Shown here in pieces: positions 35,971-53,462 of a DNA stretch of 64,000 nucleotides (its first letter is position 1; each line of letters begins with the position of its first letter). Origin of the DNA: Planoprotostelium fungivorum (taxonomy: Eukaryota > Evosea > Variosea > Cavosteliida > Cavosteliaceae). The stretch lies in assembly GCA_003024175.1 (NCBI GenBank), contig MDYQ01000033.1, positions 62,001 to 126,000 of the forward strand. The letters are read 5' to 3'. A program made the position numbers and the translations under genes. A model generated the notes under the pieces. The model made no database searches and was not told the DNA's origin. It worked only from the letters and a program-made list of their open reading frames with translations.

Positions 35971-36392
35971 ATGGCCCAATCAAAGACCGTAATGCCCGTA
36001 GACACCTTCGTCGCCGAGCCACCTCTCGCCTCGAAAGACGACATTTTGGAACAACTCCACCCCACTATCACTGAGGAGGAGAGATTAGAATCTCTCAAGG
36101 GACTCGAGGCTTTCATCGATCCCCAGACTCTCGAAATTCGCAAGGGTGAGTCAACTTCACCACCTGGTTCATCACCTTCGAACGATTCACCATTGAAAGA
36201 CAATCGCTGATGTACATTGCAGGAAAATTTGAGCACGACGACACCATGACCGAGTCGATCAACAAAGTTGAGCACAAGGACCACAAGGCTGTTCTCCATC
36301 AGAAGATCCTGGATGCCAGACACCACGAGCCCCAGCACGCCCACCAGAGAGACCACGTTGCCGCCTTCCCCGCCCACCAGAAGCACCGATAA
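35971..36392 (+). CDS. Small hydrophilic His-rich protein
   Basis: Two exons (35971-36145, 36223-36392) give 114 residues beginning MAQSKTVMPVDTFVAEPP. The middle is acidic and helical (EEERLESLKGLEAFIDP); the tail is rich in His and Gln (ARHHEPQHAHQRDHVAAF). There is no signal peptide or membrane segment. Codon choice is biased to C-ending codons, as expected for an abundant protein. I know no family; it resembles small soluble stress proteins in composition only. The intron is clear and the frame is restored. Confidence 0.65.
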
Positions 36393-37459
36393 ACTTTTAC
36401 ACTTTGTTTGTCCGTGTACATTGATTGATCTTCAGTCCGTGTGTCCCTCTCGTGTGAGATCAGTACATGTCAGATCTTCATCCATCACTCGCTCGATAAG
36501 TTTCACACCTCGTACTGCTCGATCGAGATGATTCTGAGATGCATGCAAACCTAACCTTCCTCCGTCCCAATTCTTGCTAAACGACCGCCGGCAGTCCAAC
36601 ACTTGGCTCTTTTCATCATTCTGAGGAACACACCAAGTGATGTTCCTTCTCGCCCCGAAAAGTCCTTCGCAGGCGACACACACGCTCCGACGCTGTCTGA
36701 TGACCCCAACTGTAAGAGACTCTAACCTTCTTCCTCTCTCAACCGTCACCTATTAATCTCGATAATCACCGTGAGTAAGACGGTCTCTTCTTCGTTCGTG
36801 TTAAAACGTGTCAGTGTGGAGGTGTCCCTGCCCGTGTCTTTCCACAGAATCACCTCAGGGACTATATCGTGGCAGGAGGAGAGTTAAAGGTTAGCTCCTG
36901 CCGAAAATCCAATTGGAAGAGGACAGCGAATGGGATTCACTTTTGCGTCGACGAGCATCGAGAGGCATGGCCAAGATTCGTGTTCTTCTGAGGCTCATCA
37001 CGAGAAGAAAGAAGAGTTCCAAGACGAGGGACACCACGTACAAGATAGTCAAGTCTCCCGATACGATGTTGGCGTCGAGAGGATCATATGAATCTCAAAT
37101 CTACACAAACCGAGACGATGCGGAGGATATAGACAGTTGGCCCTCTTCAAATCGATTCCCCAGCAGTGGAGGAAGTTCCCTCTCAATGACATCCGTGCTC
37201 GAGCGACGATACTGCACGACGACATACACCCTGTAGATAATCTATATAAATTGGAAGCATCGAGTCTGTCTTCTCGTTCCACTTGTCATCCTCATTCCCA
37301 TCTCTTTCCATCCCAGTGACAATGACACGATCTTCTTCTTCAATGACTCCTTCACGTTCGAAGACTACAGACAATAACACCCAATGATACAATCACATCA
37401 TAAACACAGTGCAGTCCAGGATGAGATGTACGAAACATGTTCTGATGACATGAGAATGT
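36393..37459. other. Intergenic stretch, 1.07 kb
   Basis: An 89-codon frame with an ATG at 36967 (to 37236, +, starting MAKIRVLLRLITRRKKSS) is the only candidate gene; it is basic at the start and has no recognised domain. The rest has no visible coding, repeat or RNA signal. It includes the 3' flank of the MFSD1-like gene. Confidence 0.35.
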
Positions 37460-39220
37460 CTATTTATCATCGTCTTCTACAAGGTCCTCTTTCGTGGCGC
37501 CCGATCTGAGGCACAGAGTCCTTCCCTTGTAGTCATCCACGTAGATCAGCATGAAGCCAAAGGCAAAACCGAGAAGGTCCATGCAAACAAAGAAGATCAT
37601 GGCCTCCTTGTAAGACAGATCTGCAATCCTTCCAGCGGCAAAATTGGTGAGAGACAGTCCGGCGTTCTGAATGGCAGTCTGTGCGATGTCAGTCTTTTCT
37701 TCCCTTTGTAATCGTTCGTTCGAGGTAAAAAGTGTGAAATGTCGAGAAAATACGATTTTAAAGTTGACCGTCTACAAACGCAGACGTGTGATGATGACCC
37801 ACCATGAGTCCATAAGCGGTGGCTGTCTCTTTCGCCTTGCAGAGGAGAGGGATAGAAGGCCACAGGCAGCCGGGCACCATGGAGAAAGACAGTCCGATGA
37901 GGATGATGGGAACGAGGGGTGTGACCTGAGTGAAGGCCAACATGAGATGAGCGGGCAGTATCATGCAAGAGCCCAAAACGACAAAGTAGGGACGGTTGCC
38001 AACCATGTCTAAGAATTTTCCCAATATGGGAGACAGGATCATCGATGCCAAGATGATGATGCCCGAATAGAAGGCGGCCTTCTCATCGTCAAAATGATAC
38101 GAGTCCTTCAAGAAATCACTGGAAGGCGGTTAAAGAGGGAGAGAGAGGGAGAGAAACGACTCACTTGCACAGGGCGATGAATGGAGTGACACCGCTGTAG
38201 TAGGTCATGCAGAGGAGGGAGACGATCCAGAATCGTGCGTCGAATTGTAGGATGGCCTTGAAGTTGAGCGCGTTTTCTTCTGGATCGATCTTACGGTCGG
38301 GAAAATATCTCTCGGATGCCTTGTCTAAGACAGAGTACAAGAGGACGGCACCGACTGAGATACCAGCCAGGACGGTACCGAACCACAGGGCAGCGATCCA
38401 GTCTCCTCCAAAGAGCTTGGCAATCTGGGGGGAGAAAGAGAGGGCGAGGTAATCACCCTGATCGAGATGAGATGATGGGAGGAGGATGCGAGATCACCAG
38501 TCTGGACATGGAGAGGGTGAAACCGAGAGCCAAGGCGAGATCTTTCGTGCCGGCGAACCAGATGGCAGTCATGGAAGTTTGGATGACGTTGAGAGACTCT
38601 CCACCCAACCTGCCATGTTCTTCAGAATGATGTAGATGGACAAACATCTGATGTAGTATGCATGAATCATGTGAAAACATTCGGAGAATGTGAAGTCGTC
38701 GAAGAGCGTTGAATATTCACCCAAAGACAAATCTTCCTGCCAAGAGGAAAATGTAACCGGATCTCTGAGAGATCTTGCCTGCGGCTGTCAAGCTGACAGC
38801 GAGGGGGGCCATCACAGCACCGGCGAAGACAAAGAGAACAAAGATGAGAGCGGCGAGCCTGACACCAATCTTGTCACCCAACAGACCTCCGAAGAAGACG
38901 AGAATAATGTTGGGGAAAGAGTAGATGGCGTAGAGGTTGGAAAAGTCCGCACGCTCGATGTTGAGTGTCTAAATCATACATGTCAACACGGGTGTTATCG
39001 GGTACAATGGATTCATCATACAACTCACCTTTTGGATCTGCGAGTCGAAAGGCTGGATCTCATCGAAGGCAAAGTATGATCCGAAGCAGATCAGAGAGAC
39101 GATGAGAAGGACAAACCAACGGAAAAGAGCTCGACGAGGTGAAAAGATGGACTCTTTGTGAGGCAGCTCGTGGTAAGACCCATGGCTGGGGTGGATGAGT
39201 GGTGAATCCTCCTCTCCCAT
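37460..39220 (-). CDS. MFSD1-like lysosomal major facilitator transporter
   Basis: A 12-helix major facilitator. It resembles MFSD1, a lysosomal carrier that exports dipeptides: a Tyr/Phe-Asp motif after helix 1 (CFGSYFAFDEIQPFDSQ), then YAIYSFPNIILVFFGGLLGD and GRFVFGLGGESLNVIQ, close to the family block. The N-terminal tail EEDSPLIHPS fits an acidic di-leucine-type lysosomal sorting signal of the (D/E)xxxL(L/I) kind. The C terminus is acidic (KEDLVEDDDK). Start at ATG 39220, stop 37460-37462. About seven short introns. Confidence 0.82.
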
Positions 39221-39564
39221 GGCGGTTTTGAATGTGATCTCGCGAGATTCTCATCCACTTCCGTTCGTTGTAGTGTAACAAAGTGAGGGAGGGAAATCAG
39301 CCCACACCCAGATGCATGCTTGACTTCAGGATATATCTCACTGTCACTGAAAGAAGACATGTAAACCGTCTCGCACAACGCACGGCTGTCACCACGGCTG
39401 ATCAGAGAGTCACTGCTTATTATTTTGTTCTTCTTACCCTCTCTCAACCAACAAAGGAGTTTATCTCATTCGTCTTCAGTCCTGAGACGTCGTGCACATC
39501 ATGAGGATCAAAAGAAAGAATCAACCTTTATGAAGATGTTGAACGAGTCCATTTGATCTTCCGT
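39221..39564. other. Intergenic stretch, 344 bp
   Basis: Promoter of the MFSD1-like gene and 3' flank of the CAP gene. Nothing else seen. Confidence 0.5.
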
Positions 39565-40387
39565 TCAGTTGATCGCAGTGGCCGTGCGAGTGGCGATGTA
39601 AGTCTCGGTGACGACTTTGGTACCACCATTCTGGGTCGAAGTGGTCGCTTTTCCTCCGCACTTAGAGGCATCGAAGGGCCTTCTTCCGACATAGTTTCCT
39701 GCTCGATGTCACCTCCTCGATTGGAATGGAAATGATATGATCATGTGTCTGTACCTGGAGGTGCGTAGTTGCACACGGTAAACTTCCAGTTGGGGAAGCT
39801 AGAGCCGAAAGGAGAGTTGGTGGTGCATGATGTGGTACCACATCCGATCTGTGTGGAAGATTCCCACACGACCTGCATCACATTTAACATCATAAGAGAG
39901 GTAGAGAGCTCGAACCTGGGTGTAATGACCGCAGACCTTTCCAGAGGTGCACTGGTTGGTAGCACAGTTCCAGTTGGGCTTCTCTCCGATCCACATGTTG
40001 ACAGCGCTGCGAGCGTCTGCGTCACTGTAAGCCGTGGCGCTTCCGCTGTTTTCTCATTCAGTTTTCCAGGTCGAACATGTGATTCAAGAATGGGAGGGTT
40101 GTCTATTGTACCTAGCTGCGGAGGCGGCAATGTTCTCTCCCAGACCCTTGGTTCCTGAGTGGGCGTAGTTGCATTTCTGAATGTAAAGTCAATCACACAG
40201 CCTCTCTACACGTCAAAACAAGACTCACGTCGGAATACTTCTGTGCAATGGCGGCGACAGTGGTGTTCCAAACGAGAGAGTTCACAGTGAGACTGTTTCG
40301 CTCCGCATTGTGTAGGGAGGTGATGGTAGAAGTGACCTCTGCCTGAACCAAGAGGGCACAGAGAGCGAGGAGGAGTGCGGTCTTCAT
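39565..40387 (-). CDS. Secreted CAP/SCP/PR-1 family protein
   Basis: A signal peptide (MKTALLLALCALLVQAE) precedes one CAP domain: HNAERNSLTVNSLVWN, the active-site-like His in KCNYAHSG, Glu in GLGENIAAS, the CAP1 motif GHYTQVVWESSTQIGCG (joined across an intron) and CAP2 VCNYAPPGN. Both cavity His and Glu are present. CAP proteins bind sterols or lipids or have antimicrobial and lytic roles; which applies here is unknown. A short Thr-rich tail ends at 39565-39567. About five introns. Confidence 0.88.
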
Positions 40388-40751
40388 GTTCGAAGGCCCT
40401 GAAAAAATGGCGCAACAGGCTTCTCGTCTGGTTGGAACACTCCACGGCAAATTCGGGTCATCTATACAAATGTACATCTGACGTGTAGAGATCATTGTCC
40501 TGCTTCTCGGCTGAGCAAGATGTCGATCGAATATCTATCGGTGGTCTATCATCTACGAGACGTCTGCCTCCTGCGTCAGAGAATGAAACCAACACGACCG
40601 CGAAGATTGGTTTACCCATTCTAAGCCGACGAGAGGAAGAACCTTCTCAACAGAACACTCTCATCACGATCGCGATTTCGATCCGATACAAAACATCATC
40701 GGGCATCCACGTAACACATCGTGTGATTTATGTCGCTTGTTCATCGATCCA
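40388..40751. other. Intergenic stretch, 364 bp
   Basis: Promoter of the CAP gene and 3' end of the sedolisin gene. No other feature is seen. Confidence 0.5.
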
Positions 40752-43194
40752 TCAAGGGAGGGACACGGCGTATTTACCTAAGACGTCAAAGTTGGGGCTG
40801 AAGAGCGTCAATTCGAGATGAATCCTCTTTCACTCACGTTCCGAGGCCAGTCACAGGGTCCCAACCTTTCACAGCGTCGAATCTATCGTCCTCCATCAGT
40901 CACATCATCATCGTCATCATCATCGATCATCATCGATCGATCGTCGTGATCGTCGTGATCGCTCACCCGGGACAGAGCCAATCCCCATTGTTACCCGACG
41001 TGACGTCGTAATAAGCTCTACCCTGCGTGACGGTGGCTGCCTTATAGAGGAGAGGATTGATGAAACCAACGGGCTTCTTACCGGCCTGCAGGCGTCAGGG
41101 GAAAATGTTCAGTGGAGGGTGACTCACTTTGAGGCGGAGACCGTTGATGATGGAGACCATTCCACCGAAGGTGGGAGCGGAGCAGCTGGTACCGTCGACA
41201 CTGTCATCCGGTCAGCTCATGTTGATGATGCCATGTCGATGCCGATCGTGATGATCGTGATGATCATGATCATCCTCGTGATGATCGTGATGATCATCGT
41301 GATGATCATCGTGATGATCATCGTGATGATCATGATCATCGTGAATAACGACACAGAACAAATCGAAAGACACGTCACCTCGCGACGTCTCCACCGACGA
41401 CGATCTGGAAAGATTCTCCGACAGTAGAAATATCCGGCAGAGCTCTTCCTGACGCGTTGTAGTACGATGCAGCCGGTAGATCGGGGTTCTTGAGAAATTC
41501 CTCCACGGCCTCCTTCTGCCACTTTGGCGTGGCGAAATCTCCGCTGAATCCACCGGTACTGAACGTACTTCCCACCTCGGTGTACGTACCGTCTGTCCAC
41601 GTCAGCTCCATCTACAACCAGCCATCCCCTCACCAGACTCCGTCTGTAAGCTGGTAGAGCCGACGAGTGTGACCCAGGGTGTGGAGGGATAAGGAAATTC
41701 GAATGAAGTTCCAAAGGTGTTGCAGCCGACACCGTCATCACCTGAGGCAACGAGAACGGTGACGCCCCTCGCGCCGAGTTTCATGAATTCGTCAGAGATG
41801 CGATCGACCTGGGTGGGTTGGTCATCGTGATGATGTGATGAGAAGAGGTGATGATGAGAAGAGGTGATGAGGTGATGATGATGAAGGATGTAGAGTGGTG
41901 ATGCAATGCATCATCAACTCTTTAAGATGATGAGATGTGAGATGATGCATCGTGTGATCTGCGATGATCTCCTCACCTCCTCTATGGGATAATCTCCACC
42001 GTAGTTACCGTACGAAATCGACTGAACGAGAGGTGGCTTGGGATCATTGATGAGATCCGTCGCATACTTTAAGAAGGCGCTGTAGATGTCGTTCTCCTTT
42101 CCTCTCGTCAATCCTTTTCCCTCCATTTTGTCTCTCACGTTGTAGTTGTAGTAATAGTTGGGAGCGAATCCACCGAGAGCGGCAATGTATTCGATGTCTA
42201 AAGAAGACTCTGTGCCGACTTGTGTCTGTGCGTTGCCGCCGTCGCCTAGAAATTTTCTCACTTTCTGCCCAGCCAATTTCGGTGCAAACTGCTGGTAGAA
42301 GGATTGGAGATCGTCATCGGAGATGCTCTCTGATGGACACATTAGAAGATGGAGGGGTGAGGAGACTCGCCTTGGATCTCGAAGACGGCTTGTGTGTTGT
42401 TGACTTTCAGATCGATGAGGGGAGCGGTGATGTTGTATCGGGTGCGGATGATATCGGGGGTGACAGCGTCTAATGCGGTCGATCTCTTTCCAGATGGAGT
42501 CACTTTTCTGATGGGACCACGTCTAGCAACTCGGGGGTAGCCGTGAAGAGGTGCGATGAAATGGATGACGTCATCGAGCTCGGTGGGAACGTAGTAGGCC
42601 GACTCAGCTCTCACGATGGGCTTGTCTGAAGAATATCAGTCTCCATTAGGCAGATGGCTTGATACCTGATTCAGAGTGTGAGAAGGTGCGGAGTTTGGTA
42701 CGAAGGAGAGATTCAATCTGTCTTGTCGTAGCTCTGACTCGGATGTATGTCTTGGCGGGAAGCACTTCATGCTCGATAGAATGGGCCTGCAACCAACGGG
42801 TCACCTACAATCTGTGAGAAGAGGAAGATGTGAGAATGCTGACCCTCTGAATGTCTTCGTCGTGGGGTGATGTGAGACCGTTCAGTTGTTCAAAGGTCAA
42901 ATGTTGGCTGTAAGAGGATGATTCGGGGTCGGATATGTCGATAGCCAATCGTTCAACTTGATCCAAGTTACGTTCTCTCAAGGCGATGAAGTAGTCTCTC
43001 GTCTATCAAAGAAATCAGAATGCAACACATGAAGAGGAACTCACGTGGTGACGAGAGGGTAGCGTAGAGGGTGTCCACTTGTGTGTGGTGCGAGGTGCGA
43101 ACGTCCTAGCTGTGACCGAGCTAGGTCTCTTCAGACCTCCGAAACCAGAGACCAGCACGATGCAAAGGATTGCGAAACACAGTGTCTTCCACAT
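40752..43194 (-). CDS. Sedolisin (S53) tripeptidyl-peptidase-like protease
   Basis: Acid serine-carboxyl protease. A signal peptide (MWKTLCFAILCIVLVSG) is followed by a pro-kumamolisin prodomain (FEQLNGLTSPHDEDIQRV, AHSIEHEVLPAKTYIRV) and the catalytic domain. Glu and Asp are in GTESSLDIEYIAALGG, the oxyanion Asp in VASGDDGVGC and the nucleophile Ser in VDGTSCSAPTFGGM. The calcium site is at the end (FDAVKGWDPVTGLG). All key residues are present. It works best at low pH, so a digestive vacuole is the likely site. About ten introns, one (about 41222-41360) filled by a GATGATC repeat. Confidence 0.92.
41244..41345. repeat. Intronic GTGATGATC/GATCATC repeat
   Basis: About 100 bp of irregular 9-12 bp units (GTGATGATCATC and variants) inside a sedolisin intron. 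Because GATCATGATC and GATGATC..GATCATC are self-complementary, the transcript could fold on itself. Confidence 0.7.
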
Positions 43195-44141
43195 GATGAT
43201 GATGTTCGTGAGTTGTGAGGGTGACGTGTGCGTATCCTGTCGACACCCCTCCTCTACATTCGATATCATCCAATAAGGCCAGATTAATTGAAATAATGCA
43301 AAGGACGTCCTTATTTTAAATCGTGTCATCCACCTGTCTTTACCTTCATCGATACGATCCAATGACGACATAACACAAACATCAAACACGCACGATTCAT
43401 CCAAAGTGAGGAAGAAGTCACTTCGGCCCAGCCAATGACCCTTATGTACCCACACCGAGCCCACAACCACAGCCACACCAACACATGGATCATCTCCCCT
43501 GGATGATGGTCCAGGTTCTATCTTCCTGCGTCCTTCTTGTTTCGGCACGCCGATGTATGATAGAAGACAAGCTTCCAATGCAGCCTGGGGCCAGCGGCCG
43601 TTCGGTGGAAAAGACCCAACACTTCAGCGTTCGATTTACGACCTGTCAGGATATCTATGGAGATGACGCAAATATCCTTTTTAACACAGAGCCGTTGTAG
43701 AGCGGTTCGTATTAAAAGGAGCAACGTTGCGACAGAAACCAGAAGCCAAACGAAGGAAAGCACGAGAGGAGATCATGGATAGATACAGAGCAACAAAGTC
43801 TCCATCAGCCAGAAGAATCAATGCCGCGGGGCCACTCAGATCCTCAGGAGATCATATCGTGATCGAGAGTCATAACCCCGTCGTCTCCTCCAGAATGGAC
43901 AACAACCTTCTGGCAGCCCCGGCAGTCACACAAACGGCTGGAGGGCTTTAGACATCACCCATGGCCGTTAGCGACCGTTATCATTATTCCTAATCTGACA
44001 CCGACACCATACCCAGCCGGACACTCACAGATCACTCGCTGTGCATCGAAAGTGTATATAAAACGAGAGACAGAAGCTTTCCATCTTCCTTCTTTATTTC
44101 GAGCCAATGTCCGAGGTGTCCGAGAGCCGGCAGGATGATGT
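43195..44141. other. Intergenic stretch, 947 bp
   Basis: The best coding candidate is a frame with an ATG at 43775 (to 43951, +, starting MDRYRATKSPSARRINAA), 58 codons with a basic open stretch ahead of it; it may be an exon of a small gene. No repeat or RNA gene is recognised. Confidence 0.35.
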
Positions 44142-45099
44142 TCAAGGAGCGAGTCTGTCTCTCTTCCACTCTCCTCCGTCGGTCCTTCTATAAGTGAAAC
44201 GATCGTGCAGCCTGTTGTCTCGTCCCTGCCAGAATTCGACCTCATCGGGAACGAGGCGGATACCCCCCCAATAAGGAGGCACGGGAACTCTGTGGTCATC
44301 GACGTTGGGGTTCTATAGAGGGTGAGATGAAGCTGATGGACATTGTTGCATCACCTCGACTCCGAATTTCTTCGAAAACTCTTCCACACGATGATCGAGC
44401 TCATCTCGATTGTCGATGACCTTTCGAGGTTATTCCCGCCAAACGAGGATTTTGAATTTCGAATGGTCTCACTTGGGACTGGGGGGAGGCCCAGGCACCG
44501 ATTCGACTCTGGAGGGGGCGAGTTTGAAAGTATTCGTCGCTCTCAGCGGTAGTCAGCTTTTCAACCTTACCTACGATGCGAACCTGCAACATGATGTGAA
44601 TGACAAGGACAATGGATGATGGTCATCAGAAGAGGAGAGGGCGCATACCTGTCGCTCCATCTCCCTCCAATAGAAGCACATGCTGGCGTGGGGGTTCTGA
44701 GCGATCTCTTGTCCCTTTCTAGAATCGTAGTTGGTGTAGAAGACGAAGCCTTTGTCGTCTACTTTTCTCAACAGAACCATTCTATGGTTGTTCAATCACT
44801 CATTTCCGTATACATCATGTGAATCATCATGTTCTCACCTGGAAGACACAACTCCCTGTGGTGTGGCAGTAGAGACGCAGACGGCTTCTGGCTCTCTCAC
44901 TTTCTCTGCGATGGCCTGCTCCAGCCAGCGAGAGAAGTTTTGAATGGGATCATTTCCCAACTGATGTTCTTCGAGAGTTCCTCGTGTGTATTGTTCGTGC
45001 TCAGCCACGATATTCTTCGTCACGGCAATCTTTGAGCTGTTGATGTCAATGGAAGATGGATGTGCTGTCTTATTACCCCGTTCCGTTCGTGCTAGTCAT
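44142..45099 (-). CDS. PNPO: Pyridoxine/pyridoxamine 5'-phosphate oxidase
   Basis: FMN-dependent enzyme that makes pyridoxal phosphate (vitamin B6). Exon 1 is tiny (45082-45099, MTSTNG); a 47-base intron follows and exon 2 continues [17 protein letters not shown]. Family blocks: [17 protein letters not shown], the FMN site [18 protein letters not shown] with [30 protein letters not shown], and the C-terminal [18 protein letters not shown] with [10 protein letters not shown]. The last Arg/Leu-Ala-Pro end (DRLAP) is typical. Normal length for the family and all visible active-site blocks are intact. Confidence 0.9.
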
Positions 45100-45510
45100 T
45101 CGTCGAAAGTGTGTCAGATTCGGTCTTCTGTTGAATATAATCTGTGGGTGTAGTACTCTTCGCATGCGCTCACGTGATGTGATCAGCTGACACACCGGCC
45201 TCGTTGTATTGTAAAGCGAATTGAAAACCGTTTTTCTGCTCCTTTATCTACATATTTCTCTAACTCCACAGACAGGGATTCTGCCTCTGTGTTCGATCCA
45301 ATCATTGTGATATTGCAACATTTCATCACTCTACGTTGATGATTGTAGAACTTCGGCTTGAAATATCGCGTGAAACTCCGCTCTTCAAATGCATCAGTTT
45401 CACTCGAAATCTCCTCCTCTACGCGGTATTTCACTTTACGCATGCATCCGATACCACGGCTCTTCTTTCATTATCAACACACGAACACAAACAACAACAA
45501 CACACAAGCA
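45100..45510. other. Region between PNP oxidase and the GRG1-like gene
   Basis: Divergent promoter region. A minus-strand ATG frame (45183-45443, 86 codons, starting MRKVKYRVEEEISSETD) is open but without known relatives. The leader just before 45511 is a CAA-rich run. Confidence 0.4.
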
Positions 45511-45726
45511 ATGGAAACCATCAAGAACGCCGTCAACTACGTCTCTGAGAGCGTCCAGGGTGGCTCAGCCGCCGCTTCGAAAGAAGTCAACAAGGAGATC
45601 GCCAAGGACAGCGACGTGTCGCTCGGAACTAGACTGCACGCTGGCGTCGATGCGCTGAAGGACAAGTCAGAGGAGAAGGGACACGATGCCAAGGCTGAGG
45701 TCTACAAGCAGAAGCTGACCCACTAG
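45511..45726 (+). CDS. GRG1/CCG-1-like small stress protein
   Basis: 71 residues, no intron. The sequence METIKNAVNYVSESVQGG, followed by SKEVNKEIAKDSDVSLGTRL and HDAKAEVYKQKLTH, follows the Neurospora glucose-repressible/clock-controlled protein GRG-1 (CCG-1) closely along its whole length. GRG1-type proteins are very abundant in starved, sporulating or stationary fungal cells; the biochemical role is unknown. The CAA-rich leader fits high translation. Presence in an amoeba would suggest either ancient shared ancestry or gene transfer from fungi; the lack of an intron in an intron-rich region is compatible with transfer but does not prove it. Confidence 0.75.
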   Translation: METIKNAVNYVSESVQGGSAAASKEVNKEIAKDSDVSLGTRLHAGVDALKDKSEEKGHDAKAEVYKQKLTH

Positions 45727-45789
45727 ATGTATATAAATACGAACGCAGTTTTGAACCATGTCTCTCATCGATCTGATGTTCGATTCTCT

Positions 45790-51908
<6,119 letters not shown>

Positions 51909-52523
51909 GGTACAGAGGACTGTGCCTTTGCAAAGTCTTCTCAAGATTCAGTAACATCATTGTGGCTACATCGTCAATTAAATTGGTGCAGACGCAATCA
52001 GGGCAGGGCGATCGCGGATTTTGTTCTCCTCTGTTGTGATGATGCATTTCGCGGTCACAGAAAGCGAAGAGTCGTATAATATCGTCGTGTCGTTCAGGTC
52101 AAATTATAGAAAGCGCGCGGCTCTGATGTTGTGCCACAGATCGTATAATAACTAACCACACTTACTTACACATTTACAGAACATCTTCCCGTCTGACGAT
52201 GACCAGGCAGTGAGACTTGTGCGTACTCAACATGTGACTCACACCTGGCGTCCACATGCAGAACTGATACCATTCTGAAGACTTGTATAGGCCATTCATT
52301 TGACCATTCCACAACACCAGCAGCTGTTCGGGGTCGAATCTCAAATTTTTAGGCCGCAAGTTTCGTGGGTTCTGTAACACCCTTCTCAAAACGACCAAAT
52401 TTCAACGACATTTCGTCCAATTTACGTCCTCCAAATTTGTGGCCATCCCTATCGTCTCTGCCTCCTCTTCTTCTCATTCTTCAACTTCACTCACATCGAA
52501 CAAACAACAACAACAACAAGACA
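51909..52523. other. Intergenic stretch, 615 bp
   Basis: Divergent region between the ABCC transporter and the thaumatin-like gene. A minus-strand open frame at 52174-52398 lacks a good ATG near its start (first ATG gives 41 residues). The right end is a CAA-repeat leader (52501-52520). Nothing else seen. Confidence 0.4.
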
Positions 52524-53030
52524 ATGAACACTCGCCTCGCCCTCCTTCTCACCGTCTGTGTCGCCGCAGCTGTGTCACAAGGGTCCACTCTGACACTCCG
52601 CAACAACTGCGCCTCGACCATTCGTGTCTGCAGCACATATGGCGGATATGTCTATGACCTCGCACCTGGACAGAACAAGACAGACCAGCCGTCTGGACCA
52701 TACAACGAGTGCAACAGCGCTCAGGCAGAAGGTGTCTTTCTCTCTCCTCTTCTCTCCTCTCACACTCTCTTCTCTTCTCTCTCTTTCATCTCTCTCTTCT
52801 CTGCTGACGACAACTCAGTGACGCTGAACGGCTATGACAACCAAGACTGCTATGACATCTCTGAGGTCGCATACAAGCTCAACGGCAGCCCTCTCACTGT
52901 CTACTCTTCTGCTACCGCTGCCACTCTGACCTGCGAGTCTAGCCCCTGTGCTGACGCCTCGCAGCCAGGAGGCACGCCCAAGGTCACTTGTGTGGCAGGA
53001 CCCACAAGTGTCTTCGTACAGTGGTGCTAA
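52524..53030 (+). CDS. Small secreted thaumatin-like protein
   Basis: Two exons (52524-52731, 52819-53030) give 139 residues. A signal peptide (MNTRLALLLTVCVAAAVSQG) is followed by TLTLRNNCASTIRVCS, like the first strands of thaumatin folds, and DNQDCYDISEVAYKLNG, like the YDVS-v-G-N block. Eight cysteines in the mature part. It is shorter than plant thaumatins and lacks the acidic-cleft pattern I could check, so it could also be a fungal-type small secreted relative. The intron is CT-rich, and its donor follows a GAA G phase-1 break. Confidence 0.5.
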   Translation: MNTRLALLLTVCVAAAVSQGSTLTLRNNCASTIRVCSTYGGYVYDLAPGQNKTDQPSGPYNECNSAQAEGVFLSPLLSSHTLFSSLSFISLFSADDNSVTLNGYDNQDCYDISEVAYKLNGSPLTVYSSATAATLTCESSPCADASQPGGTPKVTCVAGPTSVFVQWC

Positions 53031-53462
53031 ACAATTTTCCAACTGAGAGAAATAAATCGTCCACAAGCAGCACAGTATCTCGTGATTTCGTGATGTGATG
53101 CGATGTCTAAACATCGCAAGAAGTGATGTTTTGAACAATCTGTTCGTGATGGCAATGAACTCACCTCTGTGATACACAGAGCGCAGGTGGAAACATCACA
53201 CATCTTTGATTTGAAGTATTCATTATTTATACCTTCTTCACATGAATCTTCGTATTGCATCCAAAGAATGTTATACGGACCGTGAGGCTCTAATCGGAGG
53301 TGATGCGATGATGCGATGATGTGAATTACAAATATTCCGTGAAACTTTGTTCGCGTAATTTCCGTCATCGATTCTCTCCTTCAGTGAAACGACCACTCTG
53401 CATGCACGCCAAAGAACACACTACATCACACACTCAACTCCATCCATTCCAACAACACACGC
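53031..53462. other. Intergenic stretch, 432 bp
   Basis: 3' UTR of the thaumatin-like gene (AATAAA at about 53051) and promoter of the ARF gene. No other gene is supported. Confidence 0.5.
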
